Below the pieces are notes generated by a model, which did not search any database, had not been told where the DNA came from, and worked only from the letters and a program-made list of their open reading frames with translations. A program made the translations under genes and the position numbers. Shown piece by piece: positions 20,962-32,011 of a stretch of DNA of 64,000 nucleotides. Within the stretch, counting starts at the first letter, position 1; each line of letters begins with the position of its first letter. Location of the stretch: positions 434,592 to 498,591 of the forward strand of contig KB445798.1 of NCBI GenBank assembly GCA_000320605.2. Reading direction: 5' to 3'. The DNA is from Gelatoporia subvermispora B (taxonomy: Eukaryota > Basidiomycota > Agaricomycetes > Polyporales > Gelatoporiaceae).

Positions 20962-22959
20962 ATGCAATCTCCCGGAATAGCGATTCCCTCGTCTGCCCTG
21001 AATTTCAACACGACAGTAGGCGCCATCTATATCGGTGAGTGAACACATGTGAAGGAGCATGCTACTTACCAGTCGCTTACGTTCAAATAGCACTTATAAT
21101 TTGCACAATGTATGCTAAACCGTTTCATATCGCATCTGATGCATACTCACGCGAGTGTGCGGAAACAGACTTCACGGAATTACAATCGTCCAGGTCTACA
21201 CATTCAACCGCCTCAGCAATGATCGCTGGCCCCTCAAAGCAACGGTATGTGCTCTTCTCAGCTATAGACTAGAAGGAATTCCCACTTCCCGGACAGATAA
21301 TCTGCGTGTGGTACGTCAATATATTCATGAGTGACCACAAAGCATAATCTCATGGAGGAGCCCAAAGGTTGCTTGAAACACTTCATCTGGCACTTTTCGT
21401 TTACGCAATGTATCCGGCCACAATCACCAGTTTCACGGATGTTGGCACCCTTAACAAGATCTCGTGGTAGGTACTATATTATCGAAAGAATATGTCGACA
21501 GTCTTATAGATTTAATCGTCCCGATTGCTTCAGGATAACTATTGTCAGTGAAACATAAGTTTATCATCACTTCTGCGCTGAAGTCTGGTGTTCTCGATAG
21601 GGCATGACTGTTGTTGAGGTGAATCTCTCAATCAGGTCCTCTTCGATATTGGTCATCATCTGTACTTTAGACAGTCATGAATGCTGTCGTCAGAAGGTAG
21701 GTTTTTGAGTTGCTCTGAACGACGGTTTTGTGGGGCTATTGCTAACAATTACCTCAGTTTATTCTGTCTTCGTATATGGAGATGTACGTGTTATGCGCTA
21801 GGCCTCCGCCGACCGTGATACTGAGGTCCGGTCAAGTGAGCTGTAGGAACAATCTATTGGTTTTTCCGATTGTCAGTGATCAAAATTCTCTGCGTATACG
21901 TCACTCTAAATGACGCTTCAGGCGGTGGCCACAATAGTCAATTTCGGTGAGTAAAACGACCATGATCCCTGTCTGCGCCTTCTAATCATCATACCCGAAG
22001 TCATCGGGATTGGTAAATGTGTAAAATACATTCACACGGGATAACTCTGACTTCTGCAAACACTTAAGTTGCCTCTATGCAGGAGTAAGTTGCGTGTATT
22101 GGTGTTCCGAGTGGAAGATATCGCTCAAGCTGCAGATTACAGGCCTATCGACGAGATCACCTTCATGTGGGGCAACGAAAATGTGAATTCTCTGCCAACT
22201 TACCATGGCGCAGTATTGATTCCCGGGCCTAGTGGCTGATCTACACGAGTAATGCCACGGGCGTCTTGGCAGATATTTGCATATCTGCCTCGCAGGCCAT
22301 TCTTCTTCTACGACAGCGATCTAATTTTCCCAAGTAGGTTCTCGGCGTTGCAAGCCAAAGAAAAATGCAACTGATTACATTTAGAACCAACAGAGCACTG
22401 CGCATACTCGTCTTGTACAGCATCAACACCGGCTTGCTAGTAACGTTCGTGCAATTTCGGTTTCTGACACCTTGAGCTGATACTTCGACCAGATTATGTG
22501 CGATCGCTTCTCTCGTGACGGTGAGTGTTATAACTCGCCCAAGAGCATACTCTTATCATCTCCCACCCTCAGTTCGCAGTCATGCCGCATAACGAGATCT
22601 GGCAAGCAGTATGCATATTACTGGCCCCATGTTCGTTCTCGTCGCACAGTTACGATGGTGTATTACACTGACAATGAGTGTCTAGTACTGTTTAATTGTC
22701 TCCTGGCGGCATATACCGTAAAATGGAGCTTGCAGCAAGACGCATGTTCTACATCTCCCATTTCTCAAAAAGAGCAGCCATACTTCTCCACAATCTGCGT
22801 TGCACCTCTGTCGGGACTACAAATCTCACTACAATGTTCGTCTGCATTACATCGGGGTGATGGTGCAGGTATATCGACCTCTGGGCATGTGCTAACTCCA
22901 TCTCTCTAGATCACGAACATCCAGTTCACTCCACAACAATGACGACGACTGAAGCCTAG
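20962..22959 (+). CDS. DUF6534-type multi-pass membrane protein, gene A
   Basis: This fungal-specific integral membrane protein has about 7 predicted helices and no known function. Exon 1 (20962-21034) reads MQSPGIAIPSSALNFNTTVG then AIYIG. Later exons give HGITIVQVYTFNRLSNDRWP, IICVW (14 nt, 21297-21310), LLETLHLALFVYAMYPATIT, GMTVVE, TVMNAVVR, SLFCLRIWR, LSCRNNLLVFPI, AVATIVNFG, the DUF6534 block WLIYTSNATGVLADICISAS and RALRILVLYSINTGLLVT, LCAIASLVT, FAVMPHNEIWQAVCILLAP, LLFNCLLAAYTVKWS, and a Thr-rich end. About 20 exons, roughly 330 residues. After the ISW exon (21,460s) the donor used by paralogue C (GTAAG) has become ATAAG; an upstream GTCAGT would still keep frame. So it is probably, not certainly, functional. 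Closest to gene C. Confidence 0.68.
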
Positions 22960-24418
22960 ATACATATTCGGATTCGCAAGCATGGACCGCGAACGATTGG
23001 CTCGCTCTCTCGTGCTATCACTCTACTTGTATCTGCTTCATATGTTTACTGGTATGCCGATGCTCCGTTGCGATGTACGGCAGAAACGAGAGCTGCACAA
23101 CAACAGAGTTAATGGCGGCGTTTGGACGCAACGCTGAAGACGCTGAAAATCTTGCACCTCGCCTGATATCTGCTATCTAGATTGCATTGATGTAGGCATT
23201 CTGCTGATATCTGAGGTACTTTGCTTGGCTCAGTGCCCGCTGCCTCCACAACCGCCTTCCAAGAAGGCGCAAACATCGTCAGCTGCAAGGTCACATAACG
23301 AGGACGCGCATCGGGATGTCGAGTGTCGAGATCTGTCAGTGGCGGTAATTTGCTATCGTAATACGCACTGGTCCCGGGGAGAGGGCAGGATAAGTGGCGC
23401 ACCTCCCACACCGGAGAAGCAGGATTCGATGGCCGCCTTTTCCATGCAGTGAGCACCTCCCTCCCAGCGCGATCTATCTTATTCTCACAATCAAGGTTAA
23501 TTTTGTGAGATGATGTCGGATACCGCGGTGTGAGCGTTCTTTGTTTAGAGGGCGGCTGCCATCCGAAGTCTGTTAGGAACAGAGGTAGAGCTGACGAATG
23601 ACTCTCATTCAAAGAGCGCCCGCCACCTGGACGAGCATCCAGGATGCGCAAGTTGGCCACCCTGCCTTCTCATGCGGTGCTCGCATTGATCGTTTAGTGC
23701 CTATGCATTTGGGTGCTAGTCTTCTCCTCGGCAGCCTGCATTCAAGGCCTGCTGCGGACATGTCTATTCTGGACTATCACATTGATGCCTACAGCGTCGC
23801 AAAGATGATCAGATCGGGATTCCTGTTATAAGTAGGCGTTGAATTATTTCAGAACTGACGCCTTCGTGTGAGAAGGAGGAGTAGTATTTTAACTTGACAG
23901 GTTCTCAATCGCATGTTCACTACCTGTAGATATTGATACCGAGTACTGATGTCTCTGGGCAAATACCCTAACAATCTAATTTTATCGGTCTCAGCAGGAG
24001 GCCGTAATTTTCCACAGTATGTTCCTCGCCGGTGTCGAATGTCTGACTACATTACGAGACGTATTACGTGTGCAAGAATTAATAGCACGAGTGCATCCGG
24101 CACACATCCTTCCCTTTACAGTCACATACACCACGTATGCGACGCCACTGACAGCAGATATCAGGAGCAACATCTACCACTATTTCTCCTCGCTGCTCTG
24201 TGAGCTATTTGAGGTCTATATCTCGCACAGCGTGCAGATGGTGTGAAACTGAGGTTTTCTGGTGGATGCCTCGGCCACTAAACATTGCCTGTCCTCAAAA
24301 GCATATGACGGATTCTAGACGCAACTTGACATTCTTTCGGAGAAGTTGTTCCGGCGCGACGCCGGTCCAATTACTTTATAAGATTGCGGGTCGAAATCCG
24401 ATACTCATCATCTCCAGC
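22960..24418. other. Intergenic, no supported gene
   Basis: About 1.5 kb between genes A and B. Frames such as 23,109-23,660 (minus, 183 codons) show no motif, signal peptide or splice-consistent extension. Confidence 0.4.
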
Positions 24419-26429
24419 ATGAATCAAGCAAACCAGACAATGGCGGTATTGGTGGCAGTCAGCAATGTTAACCTGGGCACGACACTGGGTGCATCACTTC
24501 TAGGTATTGCATGCATGATTATCCCATACAAATGCGCAATCTCACCTTTCTCGCAGGTGTCTTTTTCTGTGCGATGTGCGTTGTCAGCTGATTCCGTGCG
24601 GTGAATCTCACTGAAACGTGTTGTGTCTCTATACAGCCTCTATGGCGTAACCGTGGTCCAGGTCTATACATTCTTCCACCTTAGTGACGACCGCTGGGTA
24701 GTCAAAGTTTCTGTAAGCAACCCACATGATTGTCTGCGGCGCGTTGCTCTCATTCTTTGGGCTCAGGTATTTATCATGTGGTGAGTCTAACCATCGTCCG
24801 CCTTACCCTAACATCTCCTGTAGGTACTGATGCGACACCTAGGATGCTGACAACCTTGCATCTTGCGTTCTTCATCGAAACGCTCTACACAACGATAGTC
24901 ACAAATTACCTTACTACGCCTGCTGACGTCAACACTATATCTTGGTAGGCTTAACAATCTGTCTAACACGCTGGTCTAATAATACTCCGCAGGAGCGAGC
25001 TGGTATGCAGACAGTGAAAGTTCGTGCATCACATAGACTAACGGATGTCTGCGTGGCAATATAGGGAATCACAGTCATCGAGGTATACTATATATTCCTA
25101 TCGATGATTACCACCTGATCTCTTTATCACCTAGGCTCTGCTGAGTATCCTTGTCAGATGGTGAGTGAATTTCTTGCCGTTCACGGCAACGAGGTTATGA
25201 ACTGGGACCTGTGGACACATCTAGCCTTTTCTGTTCCAGAATATGGAACTGTACGTGATTATTCCGCGTCATGGTCTTAGAGATGCCTCAATAGCTTCTT
25301 AGTGAGCTCTAGGAATGTCTACTTGATAACGGCAATAGTATGCTATATATTCTTTTGTGCACAATCAATGCTGATCTCACAAGCTTATCCCCATGGTGGC
25401 GGACTCTGGTGAGTTACACAAGCTCTCTTTGCACATTGTACCCGACTCACAATGTGATTAGTATTTATATTGAGTGAGACGTTTCCAATGACTTCGTTAT
25501 GCAGCTAATGAGTCTGATTTAACGTGATCTCCAGTCGTTGCCGTGAAAGAGTAAAGAGCCCATTCCGTTAGAAGCAAGTTGACGCTGACTGCCCGCAGGA
25601 TTCACTGGAGGAGCTTTGCATCTCTTGCTGGACCTGACATGGTGAGCGGCCTCGTACTCAATCAGGATACATGTAAGTCATCCTCAAGCTGAGCAGTGGA
25701 TTGCATATGCTGGCGACATAACGGGCCTTGTGGCGGACATCGTCTTAGGAAGTTCACAGATTCTCTTGCTGTGGAGACGAAGATCGCAATTCCACAGGTA
25801 TGTCTGCATTCTGATACAATTCTTATTTTAATTTATGGCGTGGGACCAGGACCAATAGCGTGCTCCGGCTCTTCATTGTATATAGCATCAACACCTGTGT
25901 GCTTGTAACGTACGTTGACCCGCGTTTGACACTGTCTATGCTGATCCATAGGGCAGAGCATGTGCTGTCATCACCCTGGTGACAGTGAGTCCTATTCAAA
26001 TCAGCCATGGTCATCGCCTGTATAAATCATGCCGAATAGTTTGCTATCATGCCGGGGAATGAGATTTACCAAGCCGCTTACGTACAACTTGGGCCATGTT
26101 CGTGGCTTCCCAATATGGACAGTGGTATTGTGCGCAACTCATTCATTTTCAGTATTGTTAAACTCCCTTCTGGCGAGCTACAACCTGAGATGGTCTGTGC
26201 GGCAAGAAATCTCGGGAAACCCGCTGCAATATCCGATGATCTCCACTGATTCAACCCCGGTTCTGGATTTTGGTCGGAAGGGCACGGGGAACTCTTCAGA
26301 AGGTGAACAGGTTAGGATGTCGTGTGTCCTTTACTCAGTTTGTACTGATCTGACTTCTAGTCGCTGACGGTCCGGATCGAAACATCCACTGAGACGACCA
26401 CGGACACAGGGATAGACTGCAGATGTTGA
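24419..26429 (+). CDS. DUF6534-type multi-pass membrane protein, gene B
   Basis: This copy reads through cleanly from start to stop in a model of about 20 exons. Exon 1 gives MNQANQTMAVLVAVSNVNLG then TTLGASLLG. Exon 3 gives LYGVTVVQVYTFFHLSDDRW. The 14-nt exon VFIMW is at 24767-24780. Next come MLTTLHLAFFIETLYTTIVT, then a 10-nt exon (24993-25002, SEL), GITVIE, ALLSILVR, CLFCSRIWN, LSSRNVYLITAI, LIPMVADSG, WIAYAGDITGLVADIVLGSS, RTNSVLRLFIVYSINTCVLV, ACAVITLVT, FAIMPGNEIYQAAYVQLGP, LLLNSLLASYNLRWSVRQE and a last exon SLTVRIETSTETTTDTG. Every junction keeps frame. Membrane protein of unknown function; introns average about 50 bp, so intron and exon lengths are similar. Confidence 0.75.
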
Positions 26430-27006
26430 GTACTATCCGAGACCCAGGATATCATATGATAGACAAAGGGTTCGCAGATGGTATGTGTACAGTTGGGCTC
26501 TGACATATTGGGCCCGCATGAGTACTTCGGCACTGAGCTCGATCTACCTCTTGCTTTCATGCCAAGTAACGAGCACATTTGCGATAGTCTTCCGGTAACG
26601 ATGTATGATCTGTATGTACAATCTCAGAGATGATATTGGGATTGCCGAGCACATTCTGCGTCACTGTACCAGCAAACTCGGCTCTCCTGTGCAGTTGTCT
26701 CCTGTACCACAGCTAAGAGGGACTTGAAGATTACTGCTGACATGGTATGTGGCGTGACATCAAGCGCTTGAACGAGTAAATTTGTGCTGACTTTTCAAGC
26801 TCTGTCGCGCTCACATCACCGCACCCTTGTTCCAGTTCCAGATAGTTACTCGCAGCCGGGTGCATATCCGATACACATCCTTCCCGCCTGTTCGCTAAAC
26901 ACTGCTTATAAGAGTGAGAGGGGGTGGATACACATCGTGTAATGCACAGTCGGATGCGATTACCTTGTGCTTAAGACGTCGGGCGATCCCTTATGTTCTT
27001 CAAGGA
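26430..27006. other. Intergenic, no supported gene
   Basis: About 0.6 kb between gene B and the hAT-like element. It holds only short frames and nothing else I can support. Confidence 0.4.
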
Positions 27007-28190
27007 GCGGAGGGTAGTGCTTTGCAGGGGTACGGGTAACCCTCGGGGTTGGAGGGTAGGGTTGGCCAAGGGTAGGGGTAAGGGTATCCATTATTGTACC
27101 CTTCACCCTTAAGTACCCTTACAGTAAATAATTGAATTAGAATGTTGATTTTGCTATTTTGCGTGCGCTGATAGAGTTCTATCAGCGACATCGGTCGCGG
27201 TCGAACGCATTTTTAGCCGCGGGCGGCTCCTTCTCTCACACATACGAAACGGCCTCTCGGGCGAGTCTGTCCGTGCACTTCTGTGTCTCGGTGAGTGGTA
27301 TCGCCACGGGCTTCTCAAGGACAAACATATCCTTGAAGTCACACGGGATGCAGATGAGGACGCGAATCAAATTTAGTGTTATGATCGAGCATTTAGTACG
27401 AGCTTGTACTGTACAGTGAATGAGAGCAGAGGCCTACTCGGAGTGACAACCCGTATATGAACCCCTCACCCTCGTGTACCCGCGCTACCCTTGCAATACC
27501 CGTACCCGCCTGACGGGTCCGTACCCGTGGCGNNNNNNNNNNNNNNNNNNNNNNNNNNNNNNNNNNNNNNNNNNNNNNNNNNNNNNNNNNNNNNNNNNNN
27601 NNNNNNNNNNNNNNNNNNNNNNNNNNNNNNNNNNNNNNNNNNNNNNNNNNNNNNNNNNNNNNNNNNNNNNNNNNNNNNNNNNNNNNNNNNNNNNNNNNNN
27701 NNNNNNNNNNNNNNNNNNNNNATAATTGAATTAGAATGTTGATTTTGCTATTTTGCGTGCGCTGATAGAGTTCTATCAGCGACATCGGTCGCGGTCGAAC
27801 GCATTTTTAGCCGCGGGCGGCTCCTTCTCTCACACATACGAAACGGCCTCTCGGGCGAGTCTGTCCGTGCACTTCTGTGTCTCGGTGAGTGGTATCGCCA
27901 CGGGCTTCTCAAGGACAAACATATCCTTGAAGTCACACGGGATGCAGATGAGGACGCGAATCAAATTTAGTGTTATGATCGAGCATTTAGTACGAGCTTG
28001 TACTGTACAGTGAATGAGAGCAGAGGCCTACTCGGAGTGACAACCCGTATATGAACCCCTCACCCTCGTGTACCCGCGCTACCCTTGCAATACCCGTACC
28101 CGCCTGACGGGTCCGTACCCGTGGCGGGTAAGGGTAGGGGTGATGCTCCGGACACCCGGGGGTTCACCCCTGCAAAGCACTAGCGGAGGG
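27007..28190. mobile_element. Short non-autonomous hAT-like DNA transposon, interrupted by an assembly gap
   Basis: The 17-bp terminal inverted repeats are perfect: TAGTGCTTTGCAGGGGT at 27,015-27,031 and its complement at 28,166-28,182. They are flanked by a perfect 8-bp target duplication GCGGAGGG (27,007-27,014 and 28,183-28,190). An 8-bp duplication plus ends beginning TAGTG fits the hAT superfamily. Subterminal DNA is rich in GGGTA/TACCC motifs in opposing orientation, as transposase-binding repeats often are. No transposase frame is visible. The interior 27,128-27,532 recurs exactly at 27,722-28,126 across the N gap, so the real element is probably about 570 bp, with the extra copy an assembly product. 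Confidence 0.85.
27128..28126 (+). repeat. Exact 405-bp direct duplicate on both sides of an N gap
   Basis: Bases 27,128-27,532 and 27,722-28,126 are identical by eye, and the first copy stops exactly where the Ns begin (27,533-27,721, 189 N). Contig ends sharing an unresolved overlap give this pattern. A true tandem copy cannot be excluded. Confidence 0.85.
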
Positions 28191-29051
28191 AGGATGTATA
28201 GTACCCGGTCAGAGTTGCCGGAGACAACTACAGTAACCTGCTATCCATGGGCGCTGCGTGCGCCTATCCGTAACACCAGGCGCCAGCCTAGACACCATGC
28301 GGATAGACAATATGTCTATCCGTCTTGCTGCAGATGCGATTTGCATCGCCGCCGTCATTCTGTAACGCAAATTTTTCATGCTCAATCTACCGTCGACAGG
28401 GGTCACTGGGTCAAAAGCGTATCACGGACGTGCCTGGTACGCATATTGCTGCTATTAAGCGCCACATGCGTCATGCAACAACGCTTGACCTTCCTGCTCA
28501 ACCTCTGGTCCCGCCGAGACCGCGCTAACACATCGATCGCATCTCCCGACTGTCGTTGGCCGCCGTGCAGGCTACCCTGTTGCACAGATAGCACACGCGG
28601 CTAGCTTCACGGCAAGTGTCGTTTGCTGCCACTCGCTCAATTTCATCGACCTTTCGCTCACCTCAGGACCTGGCTGTATGCTTACGATGACTGAACGTCC
28701 CACCGCGACGTTCACTGGTCACTTGACTCTGCATTCGCCTTATCGCTCTCAATCGGTTACATTAGCTATCACGGCGCCTGCGATGTACACAGAGAGAGCA
28801 TGGCTGGCACTATCAACTACTTACGCATTAAACAGGCATCGTGCCTTTGTTGCTACGATATTATCTCTTTCTGCCTTCGTTAGTGCCATACCTCTACATC
28901 TGAAGACTCGTATATCCCTTGCACGACTGACGGTCGTTCGCCACTGTCTGCGCCGTTGATTGCGCGGTGATCGATGGAAGTAGGTCGAGCTCCAATCACC
29001 TCAGTATTTGACCATTGTATTGACACATGGTTATGACGATAGGCTCACAAC
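28191..29051. other. Intergenic, no supported gene
   Basis: About 860 bp between the transposon and the F-box gene. The frames at 28,068-28,604 and 28,678-28,959 have no motif. This includes the likely promoter of the F-box gene. Confidence 0.4.
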
Positions 29052-30253
29052 ATGCAGGTCATCAGGATGATGAACAGAGTGCCTCAACAACTCGTCGTTA
29101 TGGTTATCGACTTCTTGCACGAAGAACACGAGACGTTGCGAAACTGTAGCCTCGTATGCCGCGCCTGGCTTCCGTCCTGCCGAGTCCATTTGTTTTGGTC
29201 TGTTCATACGGGACGCGACAGCTGGCTGAGCATTGACGCTTTCGGCCGCAATGTACAACGACGGCCTCACATAGGTCGTTATATCCGAGATCTCGAGGTC
29301 GTGCTAGCAGGCCCGGACGAGTTCGGCGCGCTCATACCCGCCGCCCAGCACCTTGGGAATGTCAAAGAGTTGACATTGTATTGGGGGAATCTGCCCATTC
29401 CTCAAATAGCTACCCTTTCCGGCATTGGCCCCCTGCGCAATCTGGTATGGCATGGGTCCTTAGTGGCTGTTCCCACCTGTTTCGTGGAGGCGTTCACCGC
29501 CTTCGGGACTCTTCGGGAACTGTATCTGGATATAGACAACTACCTCGACCAAGGGAATCGTGTTGACTTCCGCCCGCTCGCTGCAGCCATTGAGCCTCTA
29601 CCCCTCGAGTATGTGCGAATCCATGATGCGGCTATCGAGTTATTCGTTCGTTGCCAAGAGCGCGGGGCATTCGGCAATATGACGGCCTTCGAATACATGC
29701 CGAGCTGGCCAGAAGAGAAACCCCATTTACTCCCACAAGCTCTGAGCTTGGCAGCCCAAAACCTCAGAAAGTTCATATTGTGCACTGCCGCAGTATCACT
29801 TAACCCCGAAAAGCTAGGTGAGGTCGCGTTCATATGATCGATCACGATTCAAACTGACTCTACCTCGAAGACATGTTAACTTGGAGGGAGAGCCTCAGGC
29901 TTTGCCGTCAACTCGATCAACTGCAAATCTACGCAGAGAGCTCACAAGCAGGATTCTATCCCCGTCAGTTTCAGCTCCTTGTTGCTCCATGCGTAAATAG
30001 AATCGACCTTGTGCTCGACCTGTACGAGAGTTTCGATGACCTCTTGGAAATGGGCAACGTAGCCGACGCACTTCAGGACCAAGGCCGCCTTCCTTCCTTG
30101 CGACAATTTTGTGTTATCGCACGCATTTGGTTCGAGGATCGTGATCCGGAGCATGATGCGCACTGGAGAAATGCGGAACGCGTAAAGAGAGAGTCTTTCG
30201 CACGGTCGCAGGCTCGCGGAGTCTTTGTGCACTATAGGTGTACGTTCTGCTGA
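29052..30253 (+). CDS. F-box protein
   Basis: Exons 29052-29817 and 29871-30253, joined over a GTGAGG intron, give 382 residues. Residues about 9-50 form an F-box: VPQQLVVMVIDFLHEEHETL then RNCSLVCRAWLPSCRVHLFW. This binds Skp1 and makes the protein the substrate adaptor of an SCF ubiquitin ligase. The rest (GNVKELTLYWGNLPIP, LRELYLDIDNYL, RIDLVLDLYESFDDL) has the irregular leucine pattern of the large, fast-evolving F-box families of mushroom genomes, whose targets are unknown. The second start at MMNRVPQQ is also possible. A decayed duplicate of its exon 2 follows within 200 bp. Confidence 0.82.
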
Positions 30254-30379
30254 GCTAATTTATCATGGTTCCAGCGTTGCTAACTGGGTTTTTCCGTATT
30301 CGTCGTTCACAAGGCTGCGATGGTGATATAGACCCACCAAAGAAGCTCGCTTCCAACACATGAAGCCATTGCCAGCTGA

Positions 30380-30640
30380 GGCATGATGTTTGACGCAGTT
30401 CCCTTAACCCAATCTCTTCAGGAATGCATAAACCCCATCCGGTTGTTTCTGGTCACCCGTGTAGCTCTGCATCTGAACGGTGCCCCTAGACCGAATTCCA
30501 TTGTAATTACGCCATCTATGCAGAAGTCTGACCTCGTGATCGACTTGTATGAAGCCTCCGACCACCCCTAGCGCCAGCGTCTGAGCAACGCGCTCTGCGA
30601 CTAAGACCGCCTCCCATCTTTGAGGCAATTCTAGGTGACA
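30380..30640 (+). pseudogene. Decayed partial duplicate of the F-box gene's exon 2
   Basis: The frame reads LTQSLQECINPIRLF, then SDLVIDLYEASD, a stop, RLSNALCD, a stop, and DRLPSLRQF. These align in order with LTWRESLRLCRQLDQL, IDLVLDLYESFD, NVADALQD and GRLPSLRQF in exon 2 of the intact gene just upstream. Two in-frame stops and the lack of an F-box make it a dead fragment. Confidence 0.7.
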
Positions 30641-32011
30641 TCGCGATCTGCACCGTTTCAGTCGGTATTCTGTATTATATGACTCTGGTGCTCCAAAATG
30701 CTGATCGGGAATGCATGGTGCACATCGCCAATACCAGACTAATCTTCGTCAACGCGAGTTCAGCACCATGGGACCGCGAGCGTCCGACTGGCCTATTGGG
30801 GACCCGGAGTAGTGAGCGCTTTTTGCTATCTCACACTGCGCGCTTCGATCTGAATCTTCAACGCCTCAACGCCTCATCGGTCTCACCAGTGACAACCGCC
30901 TCATCGTCATTCTGGTCGATTATATGTCATGAGCATCTCTGTCGTTGCTGAATATCAAACAATCTAGCTGCGTGCTCGATCTGGCGGTGCGCAATCTCTT
31001 CGCTGTGATCATCTCGACTTCAGAGGCGGGTGCCCGAGACCGCGATATGTCTGCTGCGGACAGATCTAGCCTGACAAGATAATCGCAATATCGTGTTCTC
31101 TGTGGTTGCAAGTTGCCTAGCGAACGACAACTAGCCTATTTGTGAGCGGGGGCGGACATTTGAGGCCGAGAGAATCCAACGTACCGGTCGTATTATGTAT
31201 GTCCAGCTTGCCGTACGCAACCTGACGCAGCGGACAGAATCCGTCCTCATAATGACACACCATCCTCCGAGGACATCTATTCTAACATTAGCTATTCACC
31301 AGTGTACTCGGAAGTGAAGAAACAGGTGGTAGCTCTTGCTATCTCGCGCGCGCATCTCTCAGTGTGGCACAGCCAGTGGGTGGCTTTGCACGTTGTCAGC
31401 TAAATGACGGCACGGTGTCAATACAGTATCATTGCAACAGTCAACCCAGAGATTCTTATATGCAATTAGATTAGACAAAGATCGTGCATTTTCACGAACA
31501 ACCCAATGGTACCATACGATGATACTTGGTACCAAATTAGTACGCAATCTGTATTACCAGTCACGTCTGCACAATGCTGATGATGTGTTTTGACAGCAGT
31601 TGTATTTGACATAGCATCTCCGATGGTCTGATACATGTTCCAAGCACACCCGGATCTTGGAAGCAATATGGACTCTATGTGTGACCCCACGGACAGCATA
31701 CTAAGCAGTTCAGAGTCTGTGTCCGACTCACTCGAGGGTGATCGGCGATAGTAGGCATGCGCAATGCGGTCGTCAACAAGCGGGCGGTGTTTAGTGAGTC
31801 AGATGTGGCACCGCTGCTGTGAACCTTCCGAACGGACAGATATCTACCATGTGCTGTCTTAGCATCGCGCAGGGTTCCTTTCATGCCGAGGAATGTTTCG
31901 TCGCATTTCCGCGAACTACTTAAGCGTGTGCGAGACTGGTGGTAAGACCTCAAGTTGAAAACATCGTTCCTGGTCTCCACTACCTAACTTGTTGCATACG
32001 ATTCTCGGGAT
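30641..32011. other. 5' flank of gene C, paralogous to the flank of gene A
   Basis: No gene is supported in this 1.4 kb. From about 31,000 onward it aligns in order with 20,090-20,960, with substitutions and small indels throughout. Conserved sub-blocks may be regulatory, but none is a known element. Confidence 0.5.

Noticed and set aside
27393..27785. ORFs running through the N gap
   Set aside because: The translation is unknown residues across Ns and the flanks are the duplicated transposon interior.
27020..28140. Telomere-like GGGTA/TACCC tracts
   Set aside because: They lie just inside perfect inverted ends with a target duplication and are irregular, so they are subterminal transposon repeats and not a telomere scar.
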